A stretch of 6,438 nucleotides of DNA from Archaeoglobaceae archaeon (GCA_027066965.1 JAMOMT010000167.1:1-6438), one strand, 5' to 3'; numbered from the stretch's first letter, positions 1 to 5,488 are shown. Made by a program: numbers and translations. Notes: generated from the letters alone by a model not told the origin.

Positions 1-549
1 TCTGAAAACTTGGAAAACGCTGGATGCGAGATCTTGTTCGTTGATAGCTTCGTTCCAAAGAAAAGAGACAGAGAGAGCAGGCTGGAGATAAGGAATTCCC
101 TTTACAAAAATTGGTTCGAGGGAGCGGAGGAGTTCGAAGTTCGACCGCCAGCGCTTAGGGGAACAACTCTCTTCAGGGGCAAGAGAATAGAGGACGGAGA
201 GTTGTTAGATGTGCTTTCAGTTTTTGGAGAAATTGTATTTGCGGAAAAGGGGAGCTACTTTCTGAACGTGTGCGTTAGAGGAGCTGATATAAGTCAGGAG
301 GCTTTGAAGGTTGTCAAGGAGATATTCGAAGTCGAGGAAGTTACCGTTTTCGAGGAGGAGTGGATGAATGGCCTTCTGTGCGGGATATACGACGGAGGAA
401 GGTATATCTGCCCGGGGCTCGTGAGAGAAGTTGATTTCGAAGGAAGAGTTTTGAGAATAGAAGCAAGAAATATACCGGAGATGAGCAGGATCGAGCTGGG
501 AGAGTACAGGATAGTGAACGGAAGGGAGGAGTTCGTGAGGGTGCCCTAA
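1..549 (+). CDS. Clp1/Grc3-family polynucleotide 5'-hydroxyl kinase, C-terminal part (partial at left edge)
   Basis: The frame is open from base 1 (S-E-N-L-E-N...), so the TTG at 10 is not the start and the gene enters from outside the window; 182 residues and the stop are visible. Archaeal Clp1/Grc3/Nol9-type kinases phosphorylate 5'-OH ends of RNA (or DNA) and consist of a P-loop kinase domain plus a C-terminal beta domain. The visible part matches the end of that family: an Arg-rich stretch after the kinase core (FVPKKRDRESRLEIRNSLY, then a YxxWF-like helix), and a final domain with the pattern GLLCGIYDGG, a short turn, GLVREVDFEGRVLRIEA, and IELGEYRI close to the C-terminus, like the family's GLLVGL...GxGxxxxID...LGxIR ending. 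The Walker A motif would lie upstream and cannot be checked. No gene follows closely, so this is the last gene of its unit. The family call rests on pattern recognition of the C-terminus only. Confidence 0.7.
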   Translation, partial: SENLENAGCEILFVDSFVPKKRDRESRLEIRNSLYKNWFEGAEEFEVRPPALRGTTLFRGKRIEDGELLDVLSVFGEIVFAEKGSYFLNVCVRGADISQEALKVVKEIFEVEEVTVFEEEWMNGLLCGIYDGGRYICPGLVREVDFEGRVLRIEARNIPEMSRIELGEYRIVNGREEFVRVP

Positions 550-570
550 GCATTAACTATCGACTACCAA

Positions 571-584
571 TCAGCTGCAGCTGA
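571..584. repeat. 14-bp perfect palindrome after the kinase gene
   Basis: TCAGCTGCAGCTGA reads the same on both strands. It lies 21 bp after the stop of the kinase gene and just before the tandem TATA-like repeat at 591-610. As RNA it could form only a short stem with a strained loop, and no T-run follows on the + strand, so an operator-like protein site is as likely as a terminator. Function is not shown. Confidence 0.4.
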
Positions 585-590
585 AAACAG

Positions 591-628
591 TTGATTTAAA
601 CTGATTTAAAAAAAGTAGGAGCCTTTAT
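591..628 (+). promoter_or_regulatory. Tandem TATA-like elements upstream of the orphan frame
   Basis: Two 10-bp units, TTGATTTAAA (591-600) and CTGATTTAAA (601-610), differ by one base and run directly into a short A-tract. A third AT-rich box, TTTATA, sits at 624-629. Each is compatible with an archaeal TATA box. Initiation about 25 bp after the second unit would fall near 633, giving a leader of roughly 40 nt before the TTG at 673. Which box is used, if any, cannot be told from sequence. Confidence 0.35.
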
Positions 629-672
629 AGGTTGCCCAGCGAACTCAAATTGAATGTAACTCGAGATTACTA

Positions 673-1014
673 TTGCCGGAAAAGTCACGACGTGAGATAC
701 GACTACACCTGTTAAATCCGACTGATTCTCTGTTCATTGAAAGGTTCGACGCGAGGAACGTTTACGTTGATGGAAAACGGGATGCTGTCGTGGCTCGTAG
801 AGGGAGACAAAGAGACGAATTCGTAGAGCTTGTTAAAACGCCCAATCCGGAAAAGGCAATCGTGGAAGAGACCAGAGTCAAAGAGTTCAAAGGCAGGGTT
901 AGAACATCGACAGTTACAGAAAGACTGACCAAGCAGCTCAGCAAAATCCTCGCCAAGATTGGTGAGGTTTCACGAAAAAATATGCTATGTTCTTCTCGAA
1001 GTCTCCGCTCCTGA
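673..1014 (+). CDS. Orphan hypothetical protein, possibly a decaying gene
   Basis: This 113-codon frame is not a family I recognise. It is the only long frame here on either strand that looks coding: G-rich first codon positions, many charged residues, and a plausible fold with beta-like stretches (RNVYVDGKRDAVVARRG) followed by a C-terminal amphipathic helix (TERLTKQLSKILAKIGEV). Reasons for doubt: the frame has no ATG until near its end, the TTG at 673 has no Shine-Dalgarno, and the next possible start is GTG at 790. Arginine codons include many CGN, whereas neighbours favour AGG/AGA, and ATC is common where neighbours use ATA. The last 15 or so codons look non-coding, while frame 2 (962-1039) continues more plausibly. 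A similar change is possible at the 5' end, where frame 2 (650-712) reads NVTRDYYCRKSHDVRYDYTC. It faces the 3' end of tRNA-His, a common place for inserted DNA. It may be an intact small gene, a foreign gene, or a pseudogene. Confidence 0.4.
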   Translation: MPEKSRREIRLHLLNPTDSLFIERFDARNVYVDGKRDAVVARRGRQRDEFVELVKTPNPEKAIVEETRVKEFKGRVRTSTVTERLTKQLSKILAKIGEVSRKNMLCSSRSLRS

Positions 1015-1028
1015 TACTTCGCAATCTC

Positions 1029-1053
1029 ACAATTATTGAAAATTGTATTTCAA
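1029..1053. terminator. AT-rich alternative hairpins between convergent orphan frame and tRNA-His
   Basis: Two overlapping short stems can form: ACAATT (1029-1034) with AATTGT (1041-1046), and TTGAAA (1036-1041) with TTTCAA (1048-1053). They lie between two converging transcripts. On the tRNA (minus) strand the sequence just after the tRNA contains T-runs, including TTTT, which fits U-rich archaeal termination. The call is weak because AT-rich sequence forms such stems by chance. Confidence 0.3.
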
Positions 1054-1068
1054 GAGAATTATTCAAAG

Positions 1069-1141
1069 GGCCCGGACCGGGATTCGAACCCGGCTCCTGG
1101 GATCCACAGTCCCAGAGGATAACCTCTACCCCATCCGGGCC
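1069..1141 (-). tRNA. tRNA-His (anticodon GUG), with encoded G-1, no encoded CCA
   Basis: Read on the minus strand, the cloverleaf is complete. The acceptor stem is GCCCGGA with TCCGGGC. The D arm starts TGGGGTAGAGGTT and has a mismatch at 13-22. The anticodon stem TGGGA/TCCCA carries loop CTGTGGA, so the anticodon is GTG (His). A 4-nt variable loop precedes the T arm CCGGG-TTCGAAT-CCCGG. Base 1141 encodes an extra 5' G facing discriminator C73, the G-1:C73 identity pair required by histidyl-tRNA synthetase, so no enzymatic addition of G-1 is needed. The bases after C73 are CTTT, so CCA must be added after transcription. There is no intron: the anticodon loop is 7 nt. It reads histidine codons CAC and CAU. 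Confidence 0.95.
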
Positions 1142-1171
1142 ATGGACTAGATAAACAAGTCTCCACCGGAC

Positions 1172-1179
1172 TTTTAAAA
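1172..1179 (-). promoter_or_regulatory. TATA box for tRNA-His
   Basis: TTTTAAAA, preceded on the minus strand by a purine-rich BRE-like GGCAAAAG, is centred about 34 bp upstream of the mature 5' end. Initiation 25-27 bp downstream would give a leader of roughly 8 nt for RNase P to remove. It lies just after the stop of cofD, so the tRNA probably has its own promoter. Confidence 0.5.
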
Positions 1180-1198
1180 CTTTTGCCGTTTTAACTAA

Positions 1199-2125
1199 CT
1201 AACCCAGCTCACTCTCAACGAGTTTGATTATGAACTTCGCTAACCTAATCTCATCCTCCCTACTCTCCATCAGCACGTTGGTATCCACGTGTCTCCACCC
1301 ACACTCATCCCCTTCGTGCACGACAATGAGGTCAAGAAAGTCAGAGTAGCACTCAGCAACACCGTCAGCAGAGACTTCATAGCCCACAGCCCTCATAAGC
1401 TTTGCAGCCGGACCGCTAACAGCCCTCCTGCCAACTATTGGTGATACAGCAACTACGAACTTCTCCTTCAGCAGCTCCCTCATCCCCCTCACCTCGAGTA
1501 TTGGCGTTATGCTCGTTATTGGATTGCTCGGCCCTATCACCACTGCATTGCTTTCCTCCACAGCCTTTCTGACGTCCTCAGTTATCTTAGCTCTCTCGAT
1601 CCCCCTGAACTCGACCCCGAGCACCTCCGGCTCTCCCCTCCTTGCGACCCAGAACTCCTGAAAGTGGAGCCAACCCTCGGGGGTTTTGATGTACGTGGAG
1701 ACTTCCTCCTCGCATGCGGGCAGGACTTCCACTCCCTCCTTCACACCAACAGCTCTGGCTAACCTCCTCGTCGCCTCAGTGAGAGTTATTCCCCTCCTCA
1801 GCATCTCGCTCCTCGCTATATGCGTTGCCCTGTCGATGTCTCCGATCATCATTCCCTCGTCGAAGCCAATCTCCTTCAATCTCTCATAGGTCCTGAATGT
1901 GTCTCCTCGTACCCCCCACCACTTGGTATCGTCTATAACATCAGCTATCGCGTAAATGACGGAATCTATATCTGGACATACCTTGTTTCCTGAAACCCAG
2001 ACATCTTCAGCAACGTTAACGATGACACTGAAGTTATCGGATAAAGTAGAATATCCCCTCAGGAGCTTCGGCGTCCCAGTCCCACCAGAGAGGAAGCAGA
2101 GTCTTGGACTGAATTGCTCGGACAC
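1199..2125 (-). CDS. cofD: 2-phospho-L-lactate transferase (coenzyme F420 biosynthesis)
   Basis: CofD transfers the phospholactyl (or phosphoenolpyruvyl) group from the guanylyl-activated donor to Fo, the deazaflavin, giving F420-0 and GMP in the cytoplasm. The sequence is full length for the family (about 308 residues) and carries its signatures: the nucleotide-binding N-terminus LSGGTGTPKLLRG, NVAEDVWVSGNKVCPDIDSVIYA around the Fo and metal site (the aspartates in CPDID), WWGVRGDTFRTYERL, IGDIDRATHI, IGPSNPITSI and SPIVGRRAVSGPAAKLM. The usual second glycine of SPIxGG/N is Arg here, a small departure. GTG at 2125 is the preferred start because GGGGGT (2131-2136) sits 5 nt before it; the in-frame TTG at 2131 would overlap that site, and a stop lies at 2138-2140. 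It starts about 20 bp after the nucleotidyltransferase gene, probably in the same transcript. cofC, cofE and the Fo synthase genes are not in view. Confidence 0.95.
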   Translation of the reverse strand: MSEQFSPRLCFLSGGTGTPKLLRGYSTLSDNFSVIVNVAEDVWVSGNKVCPDIDSVIYAIADVIDDTKWWGVRGDTFRTYERLKEIGFDEGMMIGDIDRATHIARSEMLRRGITLTEATRRLARAVGVKEGVEVLPACEEEVSTYIKTPEGWLHFQEFWVARRGEPEVLGVEFRGIERAKITEDVRKAVEESNAVVIGPSNPITSITPILEVRGMRELLKEKFVVAVSPIVGRRAVSGPAAKLMRAVGYEVSADGVAECYSDFLDLIVVHEGDECGWRHVDTNVLMESREDEIRLAKFIIKLVESELG

Positions 2126-2130
2126 ACACA

Positions 2131-2136
2131 ACCCCC
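2131..2136 (-). promoter_or_regulatory. Shine-Dalgarno deciding the cofD start
   Basis: On the minus strand GGGGGT resembles the GGAGGT core and ends 5 nt before GTG at 2125-2123. It overlaps the alternative TTG (2131-2129), which makes the GTG the better start. Confidence 0.5.
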
Positions 2137-2143
2137 ACTAAAC

Positions 2144-3142
2144 CTATTCTATTAAACTCATAGAAACAATATACTCGTCGCTCACTCTCCTCGTTCCCAC
2201 TATGACCTTTCCCACGAATTTCCCATCAACTTCGAGAACCTCAAGAACACCGTAAGCCCTAATCCTCTCGCCCCTAAACGCCTGCCCCACGTACGTGTGG
2301 GTGAAGGAGAGAACTTCAGTTATTCTGACTTTTTCCAGTGAAGTGTCTGAAGTGCCAAGTTCAAAGGGTTCGAACTCCAAAACCTTCACTTCTTCCATAG
2401 GATATCTCGCAGGGTAGTCGAATACTGCAGAATCGTTCTCAACCAGTCCCTCAACCAAAATCTTTCCCACTTTCACACCTCTGAATTCCGAAAAAATTGT
2501 TAGGTTGCTGTAATCTCTGACGTAGAGTAAATCAAAGTAAGTTTCGCCAACAAAGCCTCTATGGTATTTCCTCTTCTCGTGAGTAACAAACGTGTCAAAG
2601 TCTATTGCAGGTCTCCTCTTCCTGTAGATCTTTCTCCACTCATCTTCCTCCAGCTCTTCTACCTTTCCTCTTATCAATCCCTCTTTTAGTTCTTTCCTCG
2701 CCTTTTCAAACCACTCTCCGTAAACGACGAAGTCAACATCGGAGCTTTCAGAGCTCAAGCCTATTAGGCGAGAACCAGTTACCCCCTTGAATCCCTCGGG
2801 CACTGAAAAGAGGTCGTAAACTTTTCTGAGGACATTATCTCTCTCAACCAACTTCGGGGTTAAGATTTCAGGTTTGAAAACCTCGACATCGCCAGGAGGG
2901 AGAAGAAATATGCCGTCTTTAACGTGCTCCATGAAGAAGTTAAGAGCCTCGTCGTGATCGAGCTTGACGTAACTCCCCCTTACCTTCTCAGCCTCCGGCT
3001 TGCGTTTCAGGACTTTTCTGTAGAGATTCTCAGGAACGTACCTGAGCAGGCATTTTACAGGGTCGTTGAAATAGGAGACCACAGAGAAGTAACACTCCCT
3101 GAATTTCACAACGTCCCTAAGCCTAATTGGTTTCTCTGGCAT
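2144..3142 (-). CDS. Pol-beta-fold nucleotidyltransferase, archaeal COG1665 type
   Basis: This 332-residue protein has the minimal nucleotidyltransferase core in its middle: GSRLIGL at about 123-129 (the GS helix motif), SDVDFVVYG at about 134-142 (the two metal-binding Asp), and a candidate third acid in AIDFDTF at about 180-185. The N-terminal segment IRLRDVV...YFSVVSYFNDPVKCLLRYVPE resembles the conserved N-terminus I recall for the archaeal COG1665 predicted nucleotidyltransferases. The last 90 or so residues are beta-rich (RIRAYGVLEVLEVDGKFVG, KVIVGTRRV) and could form an OB-like or barrel domain. Substrate is unknown; transfer of a nucleotide to RNA, protein or a small molecule is possible. 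It is upstream of cofD by about 20 bp, so the two are probably co-transcribed. It is not CofC, which has a different (GT-A) fold. The ATG at 3142 has no Shine-Dalgarno, and a TATA box lies close by, so a leaderless transcript is likely. Confidence 0.8.
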   Translation of the reverse strand: MPEKPIRLRDVVKFRECYFSVVSYFNDPVKCLLRYVPENLYRKVLKRKPEAEKVRGSYVKLDHDEALNFFMEHVKDGIFLLPPGDVEVFKPEILTPKLVERDNVLRKVYDLFSVPEGFKGVTGSRLIGLSSESSDVDFVVYGEWFEKARKELKEGLIRGKVEELEEDEWRKIYRKRRPAIDFDTFVTHEKRKYHRGFVGETYFDLLYVRDYSNLTIFSEFRGVKVGKILVEGLVENDSAVFDYPARYPMEEVKVLEFEPFELGTSDTSLEKVRITEVLSFTHTYVGQAFRGERIRAYGVLEVLEVDGKFVGKVIVGTRRVSDEYIVSMSLIE

Positions 3143-3155
3143 GCTTTTTTAGTTT

Positions 3156-3172
3156 TTTATATATTTATTATT
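3156..3172 (-). promoter_or_regulatory. TATA-box region for the nucleotidyltransferase-cofD unit
   Basis: The minus strand reads TAATAAATATATAAAA here, an extended TATA-like tract 14-30 bp before the ATG. Initiation at or next to the ATG fits a box centred near 3168, which implies a leaderless or nearly leaderless mRNA and agrees with the absent Shine-Dalgarno. The exact box cannot be picked within this AT-rich stretch. Confidence 0.45.
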
Positions 3173-3197
3173 TTAGGATTTAATTTAGCTTAATTTG

Positions 3198-3833
3198 TTA
3201 TTTTGTTCTTCTACCTCTATTTCCACCTCCACCAGTCCTCCTGCCCGTTTTACCCGTTCTGTTTCTCTTGCCAGCTTCGTAAACGGCGTATATCCTCCTT
3301 ATATCCTTGGCTTCAGCAATATCGCCCTCCTTCTTGAGCAGTCTCCCGTTTATGAGCTTAATCCTCGTAATCCTGAACCTCCTCCTGTTTATTTCAAGGA
3401 CCTCGCCAACCTCGAACTCCGTGTCTCCGGAGACGAGAGTCCTATACGGAGTCGTTATGGGTCCCTTGTGTAGGCTCATCTTAACGACAACCTCTCCAAC
3501 GTCCCTCAGCCAGACCGTAGAAACGTCCTTGGCTTGAGCAGATTCCCCTCTCGCACCGTTGCTGAACTCGAGAGATGTTATCTCTCCAACCTTAAAGCCG
3601 TCCTCCACCTCAACTACAACCTCGTCTCCAACTTCGAGCACGTCATCCGGCCTTACCCTCAGCTTCCCCCTTTCGGACTGGGGACCAGAGCTTATTATCG
3701 CCCTCAGCTCCATCTTCTTCTCGGGCTTTAGCTCAACGACGCTACCACACACTTTACATCTGTAGAGGTTTTTGTCTGCCCTTATGAGCTCGTGCTCGGT
3801 TTCCTCACCACAAACGTCGCAGTAGATTTCCAT
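3198..3833 (-). CDS. HVO_0476/COG1326-type archaeal zinc-ribbon protein with Gly/Arg-rich tail
   Basis: From the ATG at 3833 the protein has 211 residues. An N-terminal zinc ribbon has two CxxC pairs, CDVC (5-8) and CKVCG (26-30). A beta-rich central part follows, with repeated barrel-like segments (LEVGDEVVVEVED, EVGEVLEINRRRFRITRIK). The C-terminus, from about 187, is a basic Gly/Arg-rich tail (AGKRNRTGKTGRR, TGGGGNRGRRTK). The order zinc ribbon then beta barrel matches the uncharacterised archaeal family COG1326 (HVO_0476 type). RNA or nucleic acid binding is an inference from the ribbon and tail; no enzymatic motif is visible. An in-frame GTG at 3842 would add MIE, but GGTGAT (3838-3843) overlaps that GTG and sits 4 nt before the ATG, so the ATG is preferred. 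It lies between pcc1 and the nucleotidyltransferase gene on the same strand, with AT-rich promoter-like gaps on both sides. Confidence 0.85.
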   Translation of the reverse strand: MEIYCDVCGEETEHELIRADKNLYRCKVCGSVVELKPEKKMELRAIISSGPQSERGKLRVRPDDVLEVGDEVVVEVEDGFKVGEITSLEFSNGARGESAQAKDVSTVWLRDVGEVVVKMSLHKGPITTPYRTLVSGDTEFEVGEVLEINRRRFRITRIKLINGRLLKKEGDIAEAKDIRRIYAVYEAGKRNRTGKTGRRTGGGGNRGRRTK

Positions 3834-3837
3834 TTCT

Positions 3838-3843
3838 ATCACC
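3838..3843 (-). promoter_or_regulatory. Shine-Dalgarno deciding the zinc-ribbon gene start
   Basis: GGTGAT on the minus strand is an exact part of the archaeal anti-SD complement GGAGGTGATC and ends 4 nt before ATG 3833. The same bases contain the alternative GTG start at 3842, which therefore has no site of its own. Confidence 0.6.
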
Positions 3844-3861
3844 TTACCTTAAATTTAATTT

Positions 3862-3870
3862 TAATATATT
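3862..3870 (-). promoter_or_regulatory. TATA-like box upstream of the zinc-ribbon gene
   Basis: AATATATTA on the minus strand is centred about 33 bp before the ATG at 3833. Initiation near 3840-3842 would leave a very short leader that removes part of the Shine-Dalgarno, so either the start site is a little further upstream or the ribosome site serves a longer transcript read through from pcc1. Confidence 0.4.
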
Positions 3871-3879
3871 ATCGTCCAA

Positions 3880-3924
3880 AACAACTAACTGCCACTACAA
3901 CCACTACCCACCACCAACTAAACA
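3880..3924 (-). repeat. Low-complexity, almost C-free GT-rich tract after pcc1
   Basis: The + strand of this 45-bp stretch has a single G (3891), so a minus-strand transcript continuing past pcc1 would have a single C. It is built from imperfect GGT, TAGT and TTAG units. The part at 3901-3915 reads, on the minus strand, GG-T-GG-T-GGG-TAGT-GG, a possible two-layer G-quadruplex. It starts directly after the pcc1 stop. A role in 3'-end formation is possible but not shown. Confidence 0.45.
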
Positions 3925-4167
3925 CTAAAGACAATTTAAGGCTTCTAGAGTGCCAATAGCCGCTCTTATAGTCCTGAAGTAGTCCTCGCAGGCCGAAAGC
4001 AAACTCTCAATCCTCTCAGTCCTTATCCTAACTACGACCTTACTACCATTTGCCTCAGTTTTACACCACTCCGGATCGTCAACTCTCAGGGCTCTGGCGA
4101 CTACCTCCGCCACTACGTCGTTTTCTCTTTCATCTAGCTCCAAGAAGAGTTCAGCATCGCACAGCAA
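3925..4167 (-). CDS. pcc1: KEOPS complex subunit Pcc1
   Basis: Pcc1 is the small dimerising subunit that holds two Kae1 molecules in KEOPS, the complex that makes t6A37 on ANN-decoding tRNAs in the cytoplasm. The 80 residues match the family's usual length and fold: a first strand (AELFLELD), a helix ending in VARALRVDDPEWC, strands with SKVVVRIRTERIESLLSA, and a last helix (CEDYFRTIRAAIGTLEAL) corresponding to the family's SLRATxNDYLRWI...EVLEL ending. The start is a TTG at 4167 inside the end of the upstream RecJ-like gene (34 bp overlap), supported by GAGGTG 8 nt before it; no ATG is available in this frame. Overlap and shared strand suggest co-transcription and translational coupling with the RecJ-like gene. 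Kae1, Bud32 and Cgi121 are not in view. Confidence 0.87.
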   Translation of the reverse strand: MLCDAELFLELDERENDVVAEVVARALRVDDPEWCKTEANGSKVVVRIRTERIESLLSACEDYFRTIRAAIGTLEALNCL

Positions 4168-5435
4168 ATGCGATCCACCTCTTTAACGAACTCCTCCACC
4201 TTCTCGGAAGGAATCATTGCCCCGGCTGCAACGCTGTGGCCACCTCCTCTCCCGCCAACCTTCTCAGCGGCAACTCTCATGGCTTCTCCCAGATCGACCC
4301 TAATCCTGGGGTTTGCCCTAGACGAAACTTTAGCAGATTCGTTCTTGATGTTAATTGCTATAAAAGGCTTGTCCGAGAAAATATACCTCGAAAGTATCGT
4401 CGCCACTGGCCCGGTAGAAGGAGCGTTCTCCATTACAATGTACCTTATGCACTCTCCTTCCTTAACTTCCTCTCTCCTCCTTGCAACCTCCTCAAGAAGC
4501 TCGATCTGAAACTTCTTCCATATTCGGTATCCCTTTTCAAGATAGCTGTCATCCTTTACACATATCGCAAAGCCCACGCTGCACGCAGCTGCTCTCCCAC
4601 ATGCGTTCACAACATCGGTGTAGGTAACAGCGTTCTCTATCAGTTCGTTCTTAAGCAAGAACCTTCTGCCTATGAACTCTTCAATGACTCCCTCGTAAGC
4701 CCCCTGCTTGAGCAGCCTTAGAACTATAGCGTTCGCCAACTTTCTGATTTCCTCCTCTTCAAGCTCATCCATCTCCTCCTCTCCCGTAAATCCAAGCTTA
4801 CTGAGAAACTCCTCGAGTTCGTCCTCTTTTCCGTAAAAATCGAGGAAAGGTTCAGTGGAGAGAGTTAAAACCTCCCTCAGCTTGCCGGAGTGTAAGTTAA
4901 GTCCCTTCTTAATTTCTATATAGCCAGACTCCACTCCTCTCCTGACTATCTCAGCATTACCTCCCACCATCTTCTGCTTGTCCCCCAACATTCCAACCAT
5001 TGCAACTGCCGATAAATCGTCATTGTTTCCCAAACAATCAGCAACTACGAACGCAGCTCCGCTCGCGCACAGCTCGTAAGTTCCATCAAGCCCGGCAAGG
5101 TGAGGGTTAACATGAACCACGTTCTCCTTCTCAATTCTCCCGACGGGAGTGTGGTGGTCGACTATAACCACGTCCTTCTCTATCTGCGAAACTATGTCGG
5201 GATACCCGCTGCCCATGTCCGACAGAATTATAAGGTCAGCTTCGGTGTCCGGCACCGTATTTAGACCCTTAAAGAATGTTACGTGGAACTGCTTCTCCAG
5301 CCTGCTGACGGCTGTGGCAAGTATGGCTCCGCTGCTTATCCCATCCGCGTCATAGTGGGTGAAGATGTGAACGCTATCGGCCTTTCTTATTCTCTCAGCC
5401 GCCTTCGCTGCTTCGACTCTAAGGATATCGAGCAT
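4134..5435 (-). CDS. DHH/DHHA1-family phosphoesterase, archaeal RecJ/GAN-like nuclease
   Basis: The 433-residue protein has the full DHH layout: THYDADG at 26-32 (first metal motif), SDMGSG at 72-77 (second Asp), VDHHTP with DHH at 93-95, NPHLAGLDG at about 109-117, and the DHHA1 substrate-binding motif GGRGGGH...AAG at about 394-405. All the visible metal ligands are intact, so it should be an active Mn/Mg-dependent phosphoesterase. Archaeal relatives are RecJ-like single-strand exonucleases; one branch (GAN) binds GINS in the replisome, another acts on short RNA or RNA ends, and sequence alone does not separate them. A very acidic linker (EEEMDELEEEEI) lies near 220-232. The ATG at 5435 has no clear Shine-Dalgarno. 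Its 3' end contains the start of pcc1. The gene diverges from rfcL, which fits a replication or repair role but does not prove it. Confidence 0.88.
   Translation of the reverse strand: MLDILRVEAAKAAERIRKADSVHIFTHYDADGISSGAILATAVSRLEKQFHVTFFKGLNTVPDTEADLIILSDMGSGYPDIVSQIEKDVVIVDHHTPVGRIEKENVVHVNPHLAGLDGTYELCASGAAFVVADCLGNNDDLSAVAMVGMLGDKQKMVGGNAEIVRRGVESGYIEIKKGLNLHSGKLREVLTLSTEPFLDFYGKEDELEEFLSKLGFTGEEEMDELEEEEIRKLANAIVLRLLKQGAYEGVIEEFIGRRFLLKNELIENAVTYTDVVNACGRAAACSVGFAICVKDDSYLEKGYRIWKKFQIELLEEVARRREEVKEGECIRYIVMENAPSTGPVATILSRYIFSDKPFIAINIKNESAKVSSRANPRIRVDLGEAMRVAAEKVGGRGGGHSVAAGAMIPSEKVEEFVKEVDRICCAMLNSSWS
4176..4181 (-). promoter_or_regulatory. Shine-Dalgarno for pcc1 inside the RecJ-like gene
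   Basis: GAGGTG on the minus strand, within AGAGGTGGATC, closely resembles GGAGGTGATC and ends 8 nt before the TTG at 4167. It supports a non-ATG start within the 3' end of the upstream coding region. Confidence 0.6.
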
Positions 5436-5488
5436 GCTGAGTGTACGTGCTGGCTATTCTTAACTCTTTAGTTACTTCTCTGGTATAG

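Noticed and set aside
685..695. TCACGACGTGA inverted repeat at the start of the orphan frame
   Set aside because: Only 5-bp arms around one base; too short to call a site alone.
673..1014. Orphan frame as a tyrosine integrase fragment beside tRNA-His
   Set aside because: I see no R...HxxR...Y recombinase motifs, and no duplicated tRNA 3' end within the window.
2144..3142. Nucleotidyltransferase as CofC, the guanylyltransferase feeding CofD
   Set aside because: The GS...SDVD motifs are of the Pol-beta fold; CofC is a GT-A-like enzyme without them.
4050..4721. Long + strand frame (223 codons) opposite the RecJ-like gene
   Set aside because: Its protein is Pro/Leu/Arg-rich with no domain, and it lies antisense to well supported DHH and pcc1 genes.
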